From Nocardioides panacisoli (GTDB taxonomy: Bacteria; Actinomycetota; Actinomycetes; Propionibacteriales; Nocardioidaceae), in NCBI RefSeq assembly GCF_019448235.1, contig NZ_CP080409.1:2418001-2482000 (forward strand): DNA of 64,000 nucleotides, written 5' to 3'. The stretch's first letter is position 1, and every line of letters starts with the position of its first letter. Made by a program: the position numbers and the translations under genes. The notes under the pieces are model-generated. The model had not been told where the DNA came from, searched no databases, and saw nothing but the letters and a program-made list of their open reading frames with translations. Positions 25,684 through 33,622 of the stretch are shown here, in pieces.

Positions 25684-26829
25684 TCACAACCCCAGGTCGC
25701 GACCGATCAGTTCCTTCATGATCTCGTTCGAGCCCGCCCAGATCTTCGAGACGCGGGCGTCGCGCCACGCACGGGCGACGCGGTACTCGTTCATGAAGCC
25801 GTAGCCGCCGTGCAGCTGCACGCAGTGGTCGAGCACCTCGTTCTGCACCTGCGAGGACCACCACTTGGCCTTCGCGGCGTCGATCGCGGTCAGCTCGCCC
25901 TTGTCGTGGGCCACGACGCACTGGTCGATGTAGGCCTGCGTCACGTCGATGCGGGTGTAGATGTCGGCCAGCAGGAACTTGTTGTGCTGGAACTGTCCGA
26001 TCGACTGCCCGAAGGCCTTGCGGTCCTTGGTGTACTGCAGCGTCTCGTCGAGGATCTGCTTGGCGTGTGCGACGTTGGAGATCGCGCAGCCGAGCCGCTC
26101 CTGCGGCAGCTTCTGCATCATGTGGATGAAGCCCTGGTCGACCTCGCCGATGATCTCGGCGTCGGTGACGCGGACGTTCTCGAAGAACAGCTCGGCGGTG
26201 TCGGACTCGTCCTGACCGACCTTGTCGAGCTTGCGGCCGCGGCTGAAGCCCTCCGAGCTGGTCTCGATCGCGAACAGCGTGATGCCCTTCGGGCCCTTCT
26301 CCGGGTCGGTGCGGACCGCGGTGATCACCAGGTCGGCGGAGTAGCCGTTGGTGATGAAGGTCTTGGACCCGTTGATGACCCACTCGTCGCCGTCGCGCAC
26401 GGCCGTGGTCTTCAGCGCAGCCAGGTCGGAGCCACCGGAGGGCTCGGTCATGCCGATCGCGAGCAGCGTCTCGCCCGAGGCGACGCCGGGCAGCCAGCGC
26501 TGCTTCTGCTCCTCGGTGCCGAGCTCGACGATGTAGGGCGCGGTGATGTCGGCGTGGATCCCGGCACACGACCCCAGCGCCGCGTTGACCTTGTTGAGCT
26601 CCTCCATGAGGACGGCGTTGAACCGGTAGTCGCCGGCCCCGACGCCGCCGTACTCCTCGGGGATCTCCAGGCCCCAGAAGCCGTTCTTGCCACCCTCGAT
26701 CCAGAAGTCCCGCGGAATGGCCTTGTCCACGGCGTACTGCTCGACGTCGGGGATGACCGACCGCTCCAGGAACTCCCGCACCGAGGAGCGGAAGGCTTCG
26801 TGGTCCTCGTCGTAGATCTCGCGCTTCAT
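25684..26829 (-). CDS. acyl-CoA dehydrogenase, long-chain (LCAD) type
   Basis: A 381-aa FAD enzyme introducing the alpha-beta double bond of acyl-CoA thioesters. AIGMTEPSGGSDLAALKT and WVINGSKTFITNG are FAD/substrate motifs; QLHGGYGFMNEY and ARVSKIWAGSNEIMKELIGR end the protein. The position holding the catalytic Glu in short/medium-chain enzymes is Ala here (IWAGSNEI), while LPQERLGCA near residue 240 supplies the Glu used as base in LCAD and isovaleryl-CoA dehydrogenases. Co-transcribed with the MOSC gene. The likely substrate class is medium to long or branched acyl-CoA. Confidence 0.92.
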   Translation of the reverse strand: MKREIYDEDHEAFRSSVREFLERSVIPDVEQYAVDKAIPRDFWIEGGKNGFWGLEIPEEYGGVGAGDYRFNAVLMEELNKVNAALGSCAGIHADITAPYIVELGTEEQKQRWLPGVASGETLLAIGMTEPSGGSDLAALKTTAVRDGDEWVINGSKTFITNGYSADLVITAVRTDPEKGPKGITLFAIETSSEGFSRGRKLDKVGQDESDTAELFFENVRVTDAEIIGEVDQGFIHMMQKLPQERLGCAISNVAHAKQILDETLQYTKDRKAFGQSIGQFQHNKFLLADIYTRIDVTQAYIDQCVVAHDKGELTAIDAAKAKWWSSQVQNEVLDHCVQLHGGYGFMNEYRVARAWRDARVSKIWAGSNEIMKELIGRDLGL

Positions 26830-26924
26830 GGGCCCGACTCTACTCGCTGGTAGCCGCCCCGATCATGGGCAGCCAGCACAACGATCGACTGGCACGATGG
26901 TGGTGACGCCCAACCGGACCGGGC

Positions 26925-29090
26925 TCAGGGGACCCGTTCCGGCTGGCGCTGGACCGCGGGCTCGGCGATCTCCTCACGGAAGCCGTACCGCTCCCACCAG
27001 CGCACCATCGGTGCGGGCGCCCACCAGTTCCAGCGGCCGAGCAGCTTCATCGTGGCCGGCACCATCAGCGCACGGACGATGGTCGCGTCGATGAGCAGGG
27101 CGACGAGCATGCCGACGCCGAGCATCTTCATGAAGACCACGCCACTGGTGGAGAAGGCGCCGATGACCACACCCAGCAGCAGCGCGGCGCTGGTGATGAT
27201 CCGGCCGGTCTTCTGTACGCCGGTCGCGACCGCCACGTCGTTGCTCCCGGTGGCGTCCCACTGCTCGCGGACCCGGGAGAGCAGGAAGACCTCGTAGTCC
27301 ATCGAGAGCCCGAAGATGATGGCGAGCATCAGGATCGGGTTGGTGGCGTCGAGGAAGCCCTGTGGCTCGAAGTCGAGCAGGCCCGACAGGTTGCCGTCGC
27401 TGAAGATCCAGGTCACCACCCCGAAGCTGGCGGTGATGGAGAAGACGTTCATCACCACCGCCTTGAGCGGGAGCACCAGCGACCCGAACGCGACGAAGAG
27501 CAGCACGAACATGACCAGCACCACGACCGCGCCCATCCAGGGCAGGTGGTCGCCGACGGAGGCAAGCAGGTCGACGGTCTCCGCGGTGATGCCGCCGACC
27601 AGCGCCTCCCCCGCGGCTGGCTCGATGGCCTGCAGGTCGCGGACGAGGTCCAGTGACGCCTCTGCCTGGGAGCTGCCCGGCCAGGTGACGCCCACCAGGG
27701 CGGTGTCGCCGTCGCGCGCGGTGACCTCGGCCGCCGCGTCCGGGGTGACCGCGGCGGCGTCGGCGACGTAGGACTGCACCGCGGCGTCGTCGACGCCGGT
27801 GAGGACGACACCTGCCCGGGAGGTCTCGCCGCCGAAGTCGGCGAGCTTCTCCGCCGCGATGTAGGACGGCGAGTCGTCGGGCAGCACCCGGTGGTCGACG
27901 CTGCCCCACTTCACACCGAGGAACGGTGAGGCGACCACGAGGAGAAGCACGACGGTCAGCGCGAGGACGGTGACCGGACGGCGCATGACACCGCGAGCGA
28001 GAGCCGCCCACCGGCCGTGGTCGTCCTCGACCGAGACCGGGCGGCCACGGCGCCAGGGCATCCGACCACCGTCGATGCGACGGCCCAGCAGGACCAGGGT
28101 GGCGGGCAGGATGGTGAGCGCGGCCAGCATCGCGATCAGCACGGCCGCGACGCCGCCGTACCCCATCGACTTGAGGAACATCTGCGGGAAGAGCAGCAGA
28201 CTGGCGAGCGAGGCGGCGACGGTGAGGCCGGAGAAGAGGACGGTGCGTCCCGCGGTGGCCAGGGTGATGCGGATGGCCGTGCGGGACGCGTCCGGGTCGT
28301 CCTCGGGCAGCCGGGCGAGCTCCTCGCGGAACCGGCTCACGACGAACAGGGCGTAGTCGATCGCGAGTCCGATGCCGAGCACCGAGACGACGTTGATCGA
28401 GAACACGCTCACGTCGGTGACGGTCGTGAGGAGCCGAACCACCCCGAGGCCGCCCACGAGCGCGATGACGCCGACCATGGCCGGCATCGAGGCGGCGACC
28501 GCACTGCCGAAGATCACCAGCGCGAGCAGGATGACCAGCGGCAGCGAGATCAGCTCCGCGCGCTGAAGGTCCTCCTCGGTCTGGTGGTTCACGTCGCTGT
28601 AGACGGCGTAGGAGCCGGCGACGTCGGTGCGCAGGCCGTCGGCCTCCAGCAGGGGCTCGACCTCCTCGTAGGAGACGAGGAAGTCGTCCTGCGAGGCGCC
28701 GTCGAGCGCGATGACGACCTGGGCGGCGTGGCCGTCCGCGGTCACCAGACCCGCCTCCGGCGGGGCCTCGTAGTACGGCGTCACCTGGGCCACCGCGTCG
28801 GCGGGCAGGCCTTGGACCACCTCGGCGACCGCCTCACGGAACTCCGGATCGTCGGCGGCGAGGTCGTCGTCGGAGTAGATCGCGACCACGTCGGCGCCCC
28901 GATTGCCGAACGCCTCACGCTCCATCTCGAGCGCGCGGGCCGACTCCGACCCGGGGGTGTCGAAGCCACCCTGGCTCAACGCGCCGAAGACCCCCACGCC
29001 GTACGCCGCGGCCCCGGCGACCAGGAGCACCCCGACGACGAGGACGAGACGCGCCCGGCGGGCGATCAGCCGGCCCCAGCGATCGACCAT
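26925..29090 (-). CDS. MMPL/RND-family membrane exporter
   Basis: A 721-aa MMPL-type transporter with 12 expected membrane segments in two halves, each with a large extracytoplasmic loop (about residues 35-170 and 395-510). Family segments include VLGIGLAIDYALFVVSRFREEL near 250 and GLSMDYEVFLLSRVREQWD near 585, whose membrane-embedded Asp and Tyr relay protons. The second ATG (29090) was chosen because GGAG lies six bases before it; the first (29102) has none. Divergent TetR regulator, suggesting export of a toxic compound or lipid. Confidence 0.9.
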   Translation of the reverse strand: MVDRWGRLIARRARLVLVVGVLLVAGAAAYGVGVFGALSQGGFDTPGSESARALEMEREAFGNRGADVVAIYSDDDLAADDPEFREAVAEVVQGLPADAVAQVTPYYEAPPEAGLVTADGHAAQVVIALDGASQDDFLVSYEEVEPLLEADGLRTDVAGSYAVYSDVNHQTEEDLQRAELISLPLVILLALVIFGSAVAASMPAMVGVIALVGGLGVVRLLTTVTDVSVFSINVVSVLGIGLAIDYALFVVSRFREELARLPEDDPDASRTAIRITLATAGRTVLFSGLTVAASLASLLLFPQMFLKSMGYGGVAAVLIAMLAALTILPATLVLLGRRIDGGRMPWRRGRPVSVEDDHGRWAALARGVMRRPVTVLALTVVLLLVVASPFLGVKWGSVDHRVLPDDSPSYIAAEKLADFGGETSRAGVVLTGVDDAAVQSYVADAAAVTPDAAAEVTARDGDTALVGVTWPGSSQAEASLDLVRDLQAIEPAAGEALVGGITAETVDLLASVGDHLPWMGAVVVLVMFVLLFVAFGSLVLPLKAVVMNVFSITASFGVVTWIFSDGNLSGLLDFEPQGFLDATNPILMLAIIFGLSMDYEVFLLSRVREQWDATGSNDVAVATGVQKTGRIITSAALLLGVVIGAFSTSGVVFMKMLGVGMLVALLIDATIVRALMVPATMKLLGRWNWWAPAPMVRWWERYGFREEIAEPAVQRQPERVP

Positions 29091-29122
29091 GGGAGACTCC
29101 ATCGTGAACAGGTATCATTGCG

Positions 29123-29154
29123 GTGAACGCTGTAAACAGTAAACGGCGTAAACT
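29123..29154. promoter_or_regulatory. TetR operator region with GTAAAC repeats
   Basis: Between the divergent MMPL and TetR genes GTAAAC occurs three times (29132-29137, 29139-29144, 29148-29153). The palindrome CTGTAAACAG (29130-29139) overlaps the first, and TGAACGCTG lies before it. Read on the minus strand, TTTACT with AATGAT 18 bp further on could be the exporter promoter, so a regulator bound here would cover it. A TetR-family autoregulatory site is the natural reading. Confidence 0.5.
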
Positions 29155-29184
29155 GCGCTGGTCAAGACCCGACCGAGGAGACAC

Positions 29185-29943
29185 GTGGCCCACCTGCGAG
29201 CGCCCAACCGTCGCGAGCGTCGACGCGAGGAGACCTACGACGAGATCGTGCGGGTGGCCGCCCAGCTCCTCGACGAGGGTGCGGAGCTCTCGCTGCGCGC
29301 CGTGGCGGGCCGGATGGGGATGACCGCACCCGCGCTCTACCGCTACGTGGCGAACTACCAGGAGCTGGTCGACCTGGTGGCCTTCGAGCTCGACCGGATG
29401 GCGACCGAGGGCTTCGCCGCCGCGGCCGAGCGGTACCCGGCGGATGACCCCGCAGCCCGGCTGACGGTCGGGTGCGTGGCGTTCCGTCGGTGGGCGCTGG
29501 CCAAGCCACGGGAGTTCCACCTGGTCTTCGCCAACCCGGTCGCGGAGGGTGACACCGCGCGGCGCGACCTGCTGACGGTCTCCACCTCGGGCCACTTCTT
29601 CACCGACCTCCTCTACGAGGTCTGGGAGCGCTACGGGTACCCGGTGCCGGCGGTGGAGGACCTGCCGCCGGGCGTGGGCGAGGCGGTCCTGGATCCGCTG
29701 CTGCCCGCCAAGTCCGACCACATCGCCACCGAGCACCGCGGCCTGCTCTGGATCTACATGCGCTCCTGGTCGGCGCTGTACGGCGTCGTCACGCTCGAGT
29801 CGACCGGCCACTGCGATCCACGCGTCATCGCCAGCGGGGCGCTCTTCCGCGCCACACTGATCGACTGGCTCGCGCCGCTCGGCCTGGCCCAGGAGCAGGA
29901 GCGGCTGGTGGAGATCCTGGACGCCGAGTTGGCTGCCGCCTGA
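29185..29943 (+). CDS. TetR-family transcriptional regulator
   Basis: A 252-aa regulator. The N-terminal helix-turn-helix spans about residues 14-60 (TYDEIVRVAAQLLDEGAELS then LRAVAGRMGMTAPALYRYV); the C-terminal half is a WHG/TetR_C-type ligand domain (FRRWALAKPREFHLVFANPV). The start is a GTG at 29185 with GAGGAG upstream. It is divergent from the MMPL exporter over a spacer with repeated GTAAAC motifs, so it most likely represses the exporter and itself. Ligand unknown. Confidence 0.9.
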   Translation: MAHLRAPNRRERRREETYDEIVRVAAQLLDEGAELSLRAVAGRMGMTAPALYRYVANYQELVDLVAFELDRMATEGFAAAAERYPADDPAARLTVGCVAFRRWALAKPREFHLVFANPVAEGDTARRDLLTVSTSGHFFTDLLYEVWERYGYPVPAVEDLPPGVGEAVLDPLLPAKSDHIATEHRGLLWIYMRSWSALYGVVTLESTGHCDPRVIASGALFRATLIDWLAPLGLAQEQERLVEILDAELAAA

Positions 29944-29975
29944 GCCACGCCGCGGGTTCGTGCTGCGGTGGCACA

Positions 29976-31307
29976 GTGGCAGGCATGCCGCAACCGTCGA
30001 CCGACCGCAGGGACCAGATCGTCGCCGTCCTGGACGACGCCTTCGCCGACCTGATGGAGCGGGACCCGGCCGCCTTCCGCACCAAGTTCCGCAAGATGGC
30101 CGCCGACCCGCACTCCTTCTACCGCGGCACCGCCTGCCTGTTCTACGCCGACGTCGTGCCGGCCGAGGACCCGTTCGCCACCGGCGAGAGCGGCCGGATC
30201 TGGGTCCACGGCGACCTGCACGTGGAGAACTTCGGCACCTACCTCAACTCCGACGGACTGCTGGTCTTCGACGTCAACGACTTCGACGAGGCCTACCTGG
30301 GCCGCTTCACCTGGGACCTGCAGCGCTTCGCGGCCTCACTCGCCCTCCTCGGCTGGCAGAAGGCGCTGCCGCGGGACGCCGTGGTCGACCTGCTGCACCG
30401 CTACCTCGACGCCTACCTGGACCAGGTCGACGCCTACGCCGACACCGCCCACGACGAGGACTTCGCCCTGCACCTGGGCAACACCGACGGACCCATCCGC
30501 GCGGCCCTCGGGGAGGCGCGGGCGCAGCGTCGCAGCGACCTCCTCGACGCCAACACCGACATCGTCGAGGGCCACCGTCGCTTCCGTGACGACCCGACCG
30601 TCCGGCGCCTGGACGAGGACGAGCGCGCCACCGTACTCGCCGCCTTCGAGGAGTACCTCGGCACGATCCCCGAGGACAAGCGCTTCGACCGCGACGTCTT
30701 CTACGACGTGCTCGACGTGGTGGGCAAGTCCGGCTTCGGCATCGGGAGCGCCGGGCTGCCGGCGTACAACATCCTCGTCGAGGGCTACAGCCAGGCGTTC
30801 GAGAACGACGTCCTGCTCTCGATGAAGCAGGGCAACGTCCCGGCCGTCAGCCGCTACGTGGACGCGGCCGCGATCGAGGACTACTTCGTCCACGAGGGCC
30901 AGCGCACCGTGGTCAGCCAACGCGCGTTGCAGGTGCACACCGACCCGCTGCTGGGCCACACCCGGATGGACGGTGCCGGGTTCGTGGTGCACGAGGTGTC
31001 GCCGTTCGAGGTCGACCTGGACTGGTCGGACCTGACCGAGCCCGAGGAGATGGCCGCGGTCGTCGGGCTGCTGGGGCGCGCGACGGCGAAGGTCCACTGC
31101 GCCGCGGACGAGGACTCCGAGCACGACCTGGTGGAGTTCCAGGTCGAGGACGCGATCCGCGCGACGCTCGAGGGGCGCCGCTCGGAGTTCCGCGACTGGG
31201 TCGTCGACTTCGGCCTGCGGTACGCCGACCAGGTGCGTGCCGACCACGCCGCCTTCGTCGAGGCGTTCCGCGACGGGGACATCGGGATCGCCGCGACCAG
31301 CTCCTGA
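29976..31307 (+). CDS. DUF2252 family protein (kinase-like fold)
   Basis: A 443-aa soluble protein of the DUF2252 family. WVHGDLHVENFGTYLNSDGL near residue 73 and VFDVNDFDEAYLGRFTWDLQRFA near 95 resemble the catalytic loop (HGDLHxxN) and metal-binding Asp of aminoglycoside phosphotransferase/HipA-like kinases. HTRMDGAGFVVHEVSPFEVDLDW lies near 330. The start may be the GTG at 29976 (GGTGG four bases upstream) or the ATG at 29985 (no good site). It follows the TetR gene by 32 bp. No experimentally known role; phosphotransfer activity is inference from motifs. Confidence 0.85.
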   Translation: MAGMPQPSTDRRDQIVAVLDDAFADLMERDPAAFRTKFRKMAADPHSFYRGTACLFYADVVPAEDPFATGESGRIWVHGDLHVENFGTYLNSDGLLVFDVNDFDEAYLGRFTWDLQRFAASLALLGWQKALPRDAVVDLLHRYLDAYLDQVDAYADTAHDEDFALHLGNTDGPIRAALGEARAQRRSDLLDANTDIVEGHRRFRDDPTVRRLDEDERATVLAAFEEYLGTIPEDKRFDRDVFYDVLDVVGKSGFGIGSAGLPAYNILVEGYSQAFENDVLLSMKQGNVPAVSRYVDAAAIEDYFVHEGQRTVVSQRALQVHTDPLLGHTRMDGAGFVVHEVSPFEVDLDWSDLTEPEEMAAVVGLLGRATAKVHCAADEDSEHDLVEFQVEDAIRATLEGRRSEFRDWVVDFGLRYADQVRADHAAFVEAFRDGDIGIAATSS

Positions 31308-31356
31308 CCAGGACTACTGACCGGCGCCGCACGCCACCGGCGACGGGCGCGCGGAA

Positions 31357-31396
31357 GCGGCGGACTCGACGTACCCCCCGTCGCCGAGCCCGCCGC
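31357..31396. terminator. hairpin between convergent genes
   Basis: GCGGCGGACTC (31357-31367) pairs with GAGCCCGCCGC (31386-31396) with one mismatch, and an inner CGACG/CGTCG extends it. It lies between the DUF2252 stop (31307) and the stop of the first pentapeptide-repeat gene (31418), so it could end transcription from both sides. No T-run. Confidence 0.4.
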
Positions 31397-31417
31397 TGGT
31401 CCTGCGGTGCGATCCGT

Positions 31418-32050
31418 TCAGTTGCGGTCGGCCGGCCGCAGCGACACGCGCGGCGAGGCGCCGTTCGGGCTGTCATCGAAGACGGTCAGCTTGAAGTACC
31501 GGTTGGCCGCAGCGCCGGCCGCGTTGTCGCACCGGACCTCGAGCGTGTCCGGTGCGGCGTTGGCGACGAAGTTGATCCAGCAGTTGCCCGACACCGCGTT
31601 CAGGTCGGCCAACACGGTCTGCCAGGAGTCGAAGTCGGCCCCGGGGACCTTGACGTCGAAGTTGCCCGGCGAGGGGTTCGTGACGGTGATCGGACCGCCG
31701 AGGCGGTTGAACTGGTGCGGGACCGCGGTGCCGACGACGGACACGGAGGCGAGAGCGACGCCGTCGGCGCCGGTGGAGATGTCGGCGTGGGTCAGGCTGC
31801 GGTTCTTGACGTCGCCGGAACGAATGCTGTTGTTCTTGACCTTGCCGCTGCCGACGGCGTTGTTCTTCAGGTCGCCGCCCTTCACCTGGCCGTTCTTGAT
31901 GTGGTGGGACTTCACCGCATTGGTCTTCAGCTGCGCCGAGCCGATCTTGCCGTGGGCGTAGGCCACCCCACCCCCGGTCCCGGCCAGCGCCACGATCAAC
32001 GCCAGCACGGAGACCACGTTCGCGAACGTGAGTCGCTCCTGGAACTGCAT
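31418..32050 (-). CDS. exported pentapeptide-repeat-like protein (copy A)
   Basis: A 210-aa protein not assigned to a named function. Residues 8-32 form a signal peptide or membrane anchor (FANVVSVLALIVALAGTGGGVAYA). Next come about 11 five-residue units with Leu/Val/Ile in fourth place (SAQLK, TNAVK, SHHIK, NGQVK, GGDLK, NNAVG, SGKVK, NNSIR, SGDVK, NRSLT, HADIS), a pattern expected of a right-handed beta-helix stalk. The C-terminal 120 residues look like a beta-sandwich head with two cysteines (GNCWINF, LEVRCDN). The ATG at 32050 follows GGGGGAAG. It lies directly downstream of its paralogue. Probably a surface protein. Confidence 0.78.
   Translation of the reverse strand: MQFQERLTFANVVSVLALIVALAGTGGGVAYAHGKIGSAQLKTNAVKSHHIKNGQVKGGDLKNNAVGSGKVKNNSIRSGDVKNRSLTHADISTGADGVALASVSVVGTAVPHQFNRLGGPITVTNPSPGNFDVKVPGADFDSWQTVLADLNAVSGNCWINFVANAAPDTLEVRCDNAAGAAANRYFKLTVFDDSPNGASPRVSLRPADRN
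31864..32008. repeat. 145-bp identical block, copy 1
   Basis: Base-for-base identical to 32612-32756. It codes for the end of the signal region and the first five pentapeptide units of copy A. Sequence on both sides differs between the genes. Confidence 0.92.
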
Positions 32051-32171
32051 GTCTTCCCCCTTGGGTTCGAGGGCGCTCCGCGCCCGGTCGGTGGCGCTCG
32101 GTGCGCCACCGACCCCCAAGAGCTGCGACCGCCCGGGTTGATACCTCGGGACCTCAGCTAACGGGTGACGA

Positions 32172-32798
32172 TCACGGGGTGGTGGCGTCGTCGTCGAACA
32201 GGAAGATCTGGAACGACGCGTCACGAAAGGCCCCCTCGGAGTCGTAGCACCGCACCTGGATCGTGTCGGCGACGGTGCGGCCCGCCACCGAGCAGATGGC
32301 CTCGCGAGCGTTGCTGACCGAGGCCAGAATCTGCTGCCCGTACTCTGCGAAGCGCGCACCCGGCACCCGGAGGTCGTACTTGCCTGGGCCGACCCTGACG
32401 AGACTGATCTGACCACCCAATCGATTGAACTGGTGGTCCACTGACGTCAGGTGAACCGCAGCACCGGCGAGGGCGACACCGTCGGTGCTCGTGGCGAGGT
32501 CGGCCTCGGTCAGGCTGCCGTTGCGCACGTCCCGCGAGCCGATGCTGTTGTCCTTGAGGTCGCCCGAACCGATGCTATTGTTCTTGACCTTGCCGCTGCC
32601 GACGGCGTCGCTCTTCAGGTCGCCGCCCTTCACCTGGCCGTTCTTGATGTGGTGGGACTTCACCGCATTGGTCTTCAGCTGCGCCGAGCCGATCTTGCCG
32701 TGGGCGTAGGCCACCCCACCCCCGGTCCCGGCCAGCGCCACGATCAACGCCAGCACCGACACCACGTTGGCGAAGGTGAGTCGTTCCTGCATCTTCAT
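32172..32798 (-). CDS. exported pentapeptide-repeat-like protein (copy B)
   Basis: A 208-aa paralogue of the next gene with the same layout: signal/anchor segment, repeat stalk, C-terminal globular domain. The stalk has about 13 five-residue units, two more than copy A (SGDLK, DNSIG, SRDVR and others). The head is much less conserved than the stalk (QFNRLGGQISLVRVGPGKYDLRVPG against QFNRLGGPITVTNPSPGNFDVKVPG) and has two cysteines (EAICSVAG, IQVRCYD). It starts MKMQERLTFANV after AAGGGGA. The 121-bp gap to copy A shows no clear promoter. Function unknown; cell-surface location inferred. Confidence 0.78.
   Translation of the reverse strand: MKMQERLTFANVVSVLALIVALAGTGGGVAYAHGKIGSAQLKTNAVKSHHIKNGQVKGGDLKSDAVGSGKVKNNSIGSGDLKDNSIGSRDVRNGSLTEADLATSTDGVALAGAAVHLTSVDHQFNRLGGQISLVRVGPGKYDLRVPGARFAEYGQQILASVSNAREAICSVAGRTVADTIQVRCYDSEGAFRDASFQIFLFDDDATTP
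32612..32756. repeat. 145-bp identical block, copy 2
   Basis: Second copy of the block at 31864-32008, 748 bp away and in the same orientation. Silent sites are identical too, which indicates recent duplication or gene conversion rather than protein-level conservation. Confidence 0.92.
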
Positions 32799-32900
32799 CT
32801 GTCGTCCCCTTCGGGCAGGGCGCAGCGCGCCGCGACGGTCGCGCGATCGCGCGACCGGCCCCCCGAGAACGGGTCGGACCGGTGGAGCAGAAGACAGGCG

Positions 32901-33596
32901 CTACGAGTCAGTCGGGAGCAACTCGTCGACCCAGGCGGGCACGATGCTACTGGCAGACCCGTGTCGCGTCTCGTCGAAGAGGTGCGAGCCCTGACTGGGC
33001 TCGAGGTTGAGCTCGAGGGTGCGGGCGCCGTACGCACGGGCGGCGGTGACGAACCCGGCCGCGGGGTAGACCGCCCCGGAGGTGCCGATGGAGACGAAGA
33101 GGTCGGCGGCCGCGAGGGCGTCGTCGATCTCGTCCATCCGGTAGGGGATCTCGCCGAACCACACCACGTCGGGTCGCAGCGCACTGGCGCCGCAGTGGGC
33201 GCAGGCGTGGTCGCCGGACAGGCTGCCCTGCCACGGCGTCCGCTGTCGGCAGCCCGCACAGAGGGCGTTCCGCAGCTCGCCGTGCATGTGGAGGACGCGT
33301 CGCGACCCCGCACGCTCGTGGAGGTCGTCGATGTTCTGGGTGACGACGAGCAGGTCCTCGCCCAGGTGCTGCTCGAGCTCGGCGAGCGCACGATGGGCCG
33401 GGTTGGGCTCGACGGTGTCGAGGGCCGCGCGCCTGGCGTCGTAGAATTGGTGCACCAGCGCCGCGTCGGCCTCGAACGCCTCCGGCGTGGCGACCTCCTC
33501 GACGCGATGGCCCTCCCAGAGTCCGTCGGCGTCGCGGAAGGTGGGCACCCCGCTCTCCGCGGAGACCCCGGCTCCGGTCAGTACGACGATCCTCAC
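32901..33596 (-). CDS. cobB: NAD-dependent protein deacylase, sirtuin class III (CobB type)
   Basis: A 231-aa sirtuin. GAGVSAESGVPTFRDADGLWEG (residues 8-29) is the NAD-binding loop, TQNIDDLHERAG and HMHGEL (catalytic His) follow, and CAGCRQRTPW with CAHCG hold the zinc. FYDARRAAL near residue 51 contains the Tyr-x-x-Arg pair that binds acidic acyl groups in SIRT5/CobB, so desuccinylase or demalonylase activity is likely beside deacetylation. The start is a GTG at 33596 beginning MRIVVLTGAG. It has its own spacer on both sides. Confidence 0.92.
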   Translation of the reverse strand: MRIVVLTGAGVSAESGVPTFRDADGLWEGHRVEEVATPEAFEADAALVHQFYDARRAALDTVEPNPAHRALAELEQHLGEDLLVVTQNIDDLHERAGSRRVLHMHGELRNALCAGCRQRTPWQGSLSGDHACAHCGASALRPDVVWFGEIPYRMDEIDDALAAADLFVSIGTSGAVYPAAGFVTAARAYGARTLELNLEPSQGSHLFDETRHGSASSIVPAWVDELLPTDS

Positions 33597-33622
33597 GCCG
33601 CCAGCCTAGTGGCGGCGACGCC

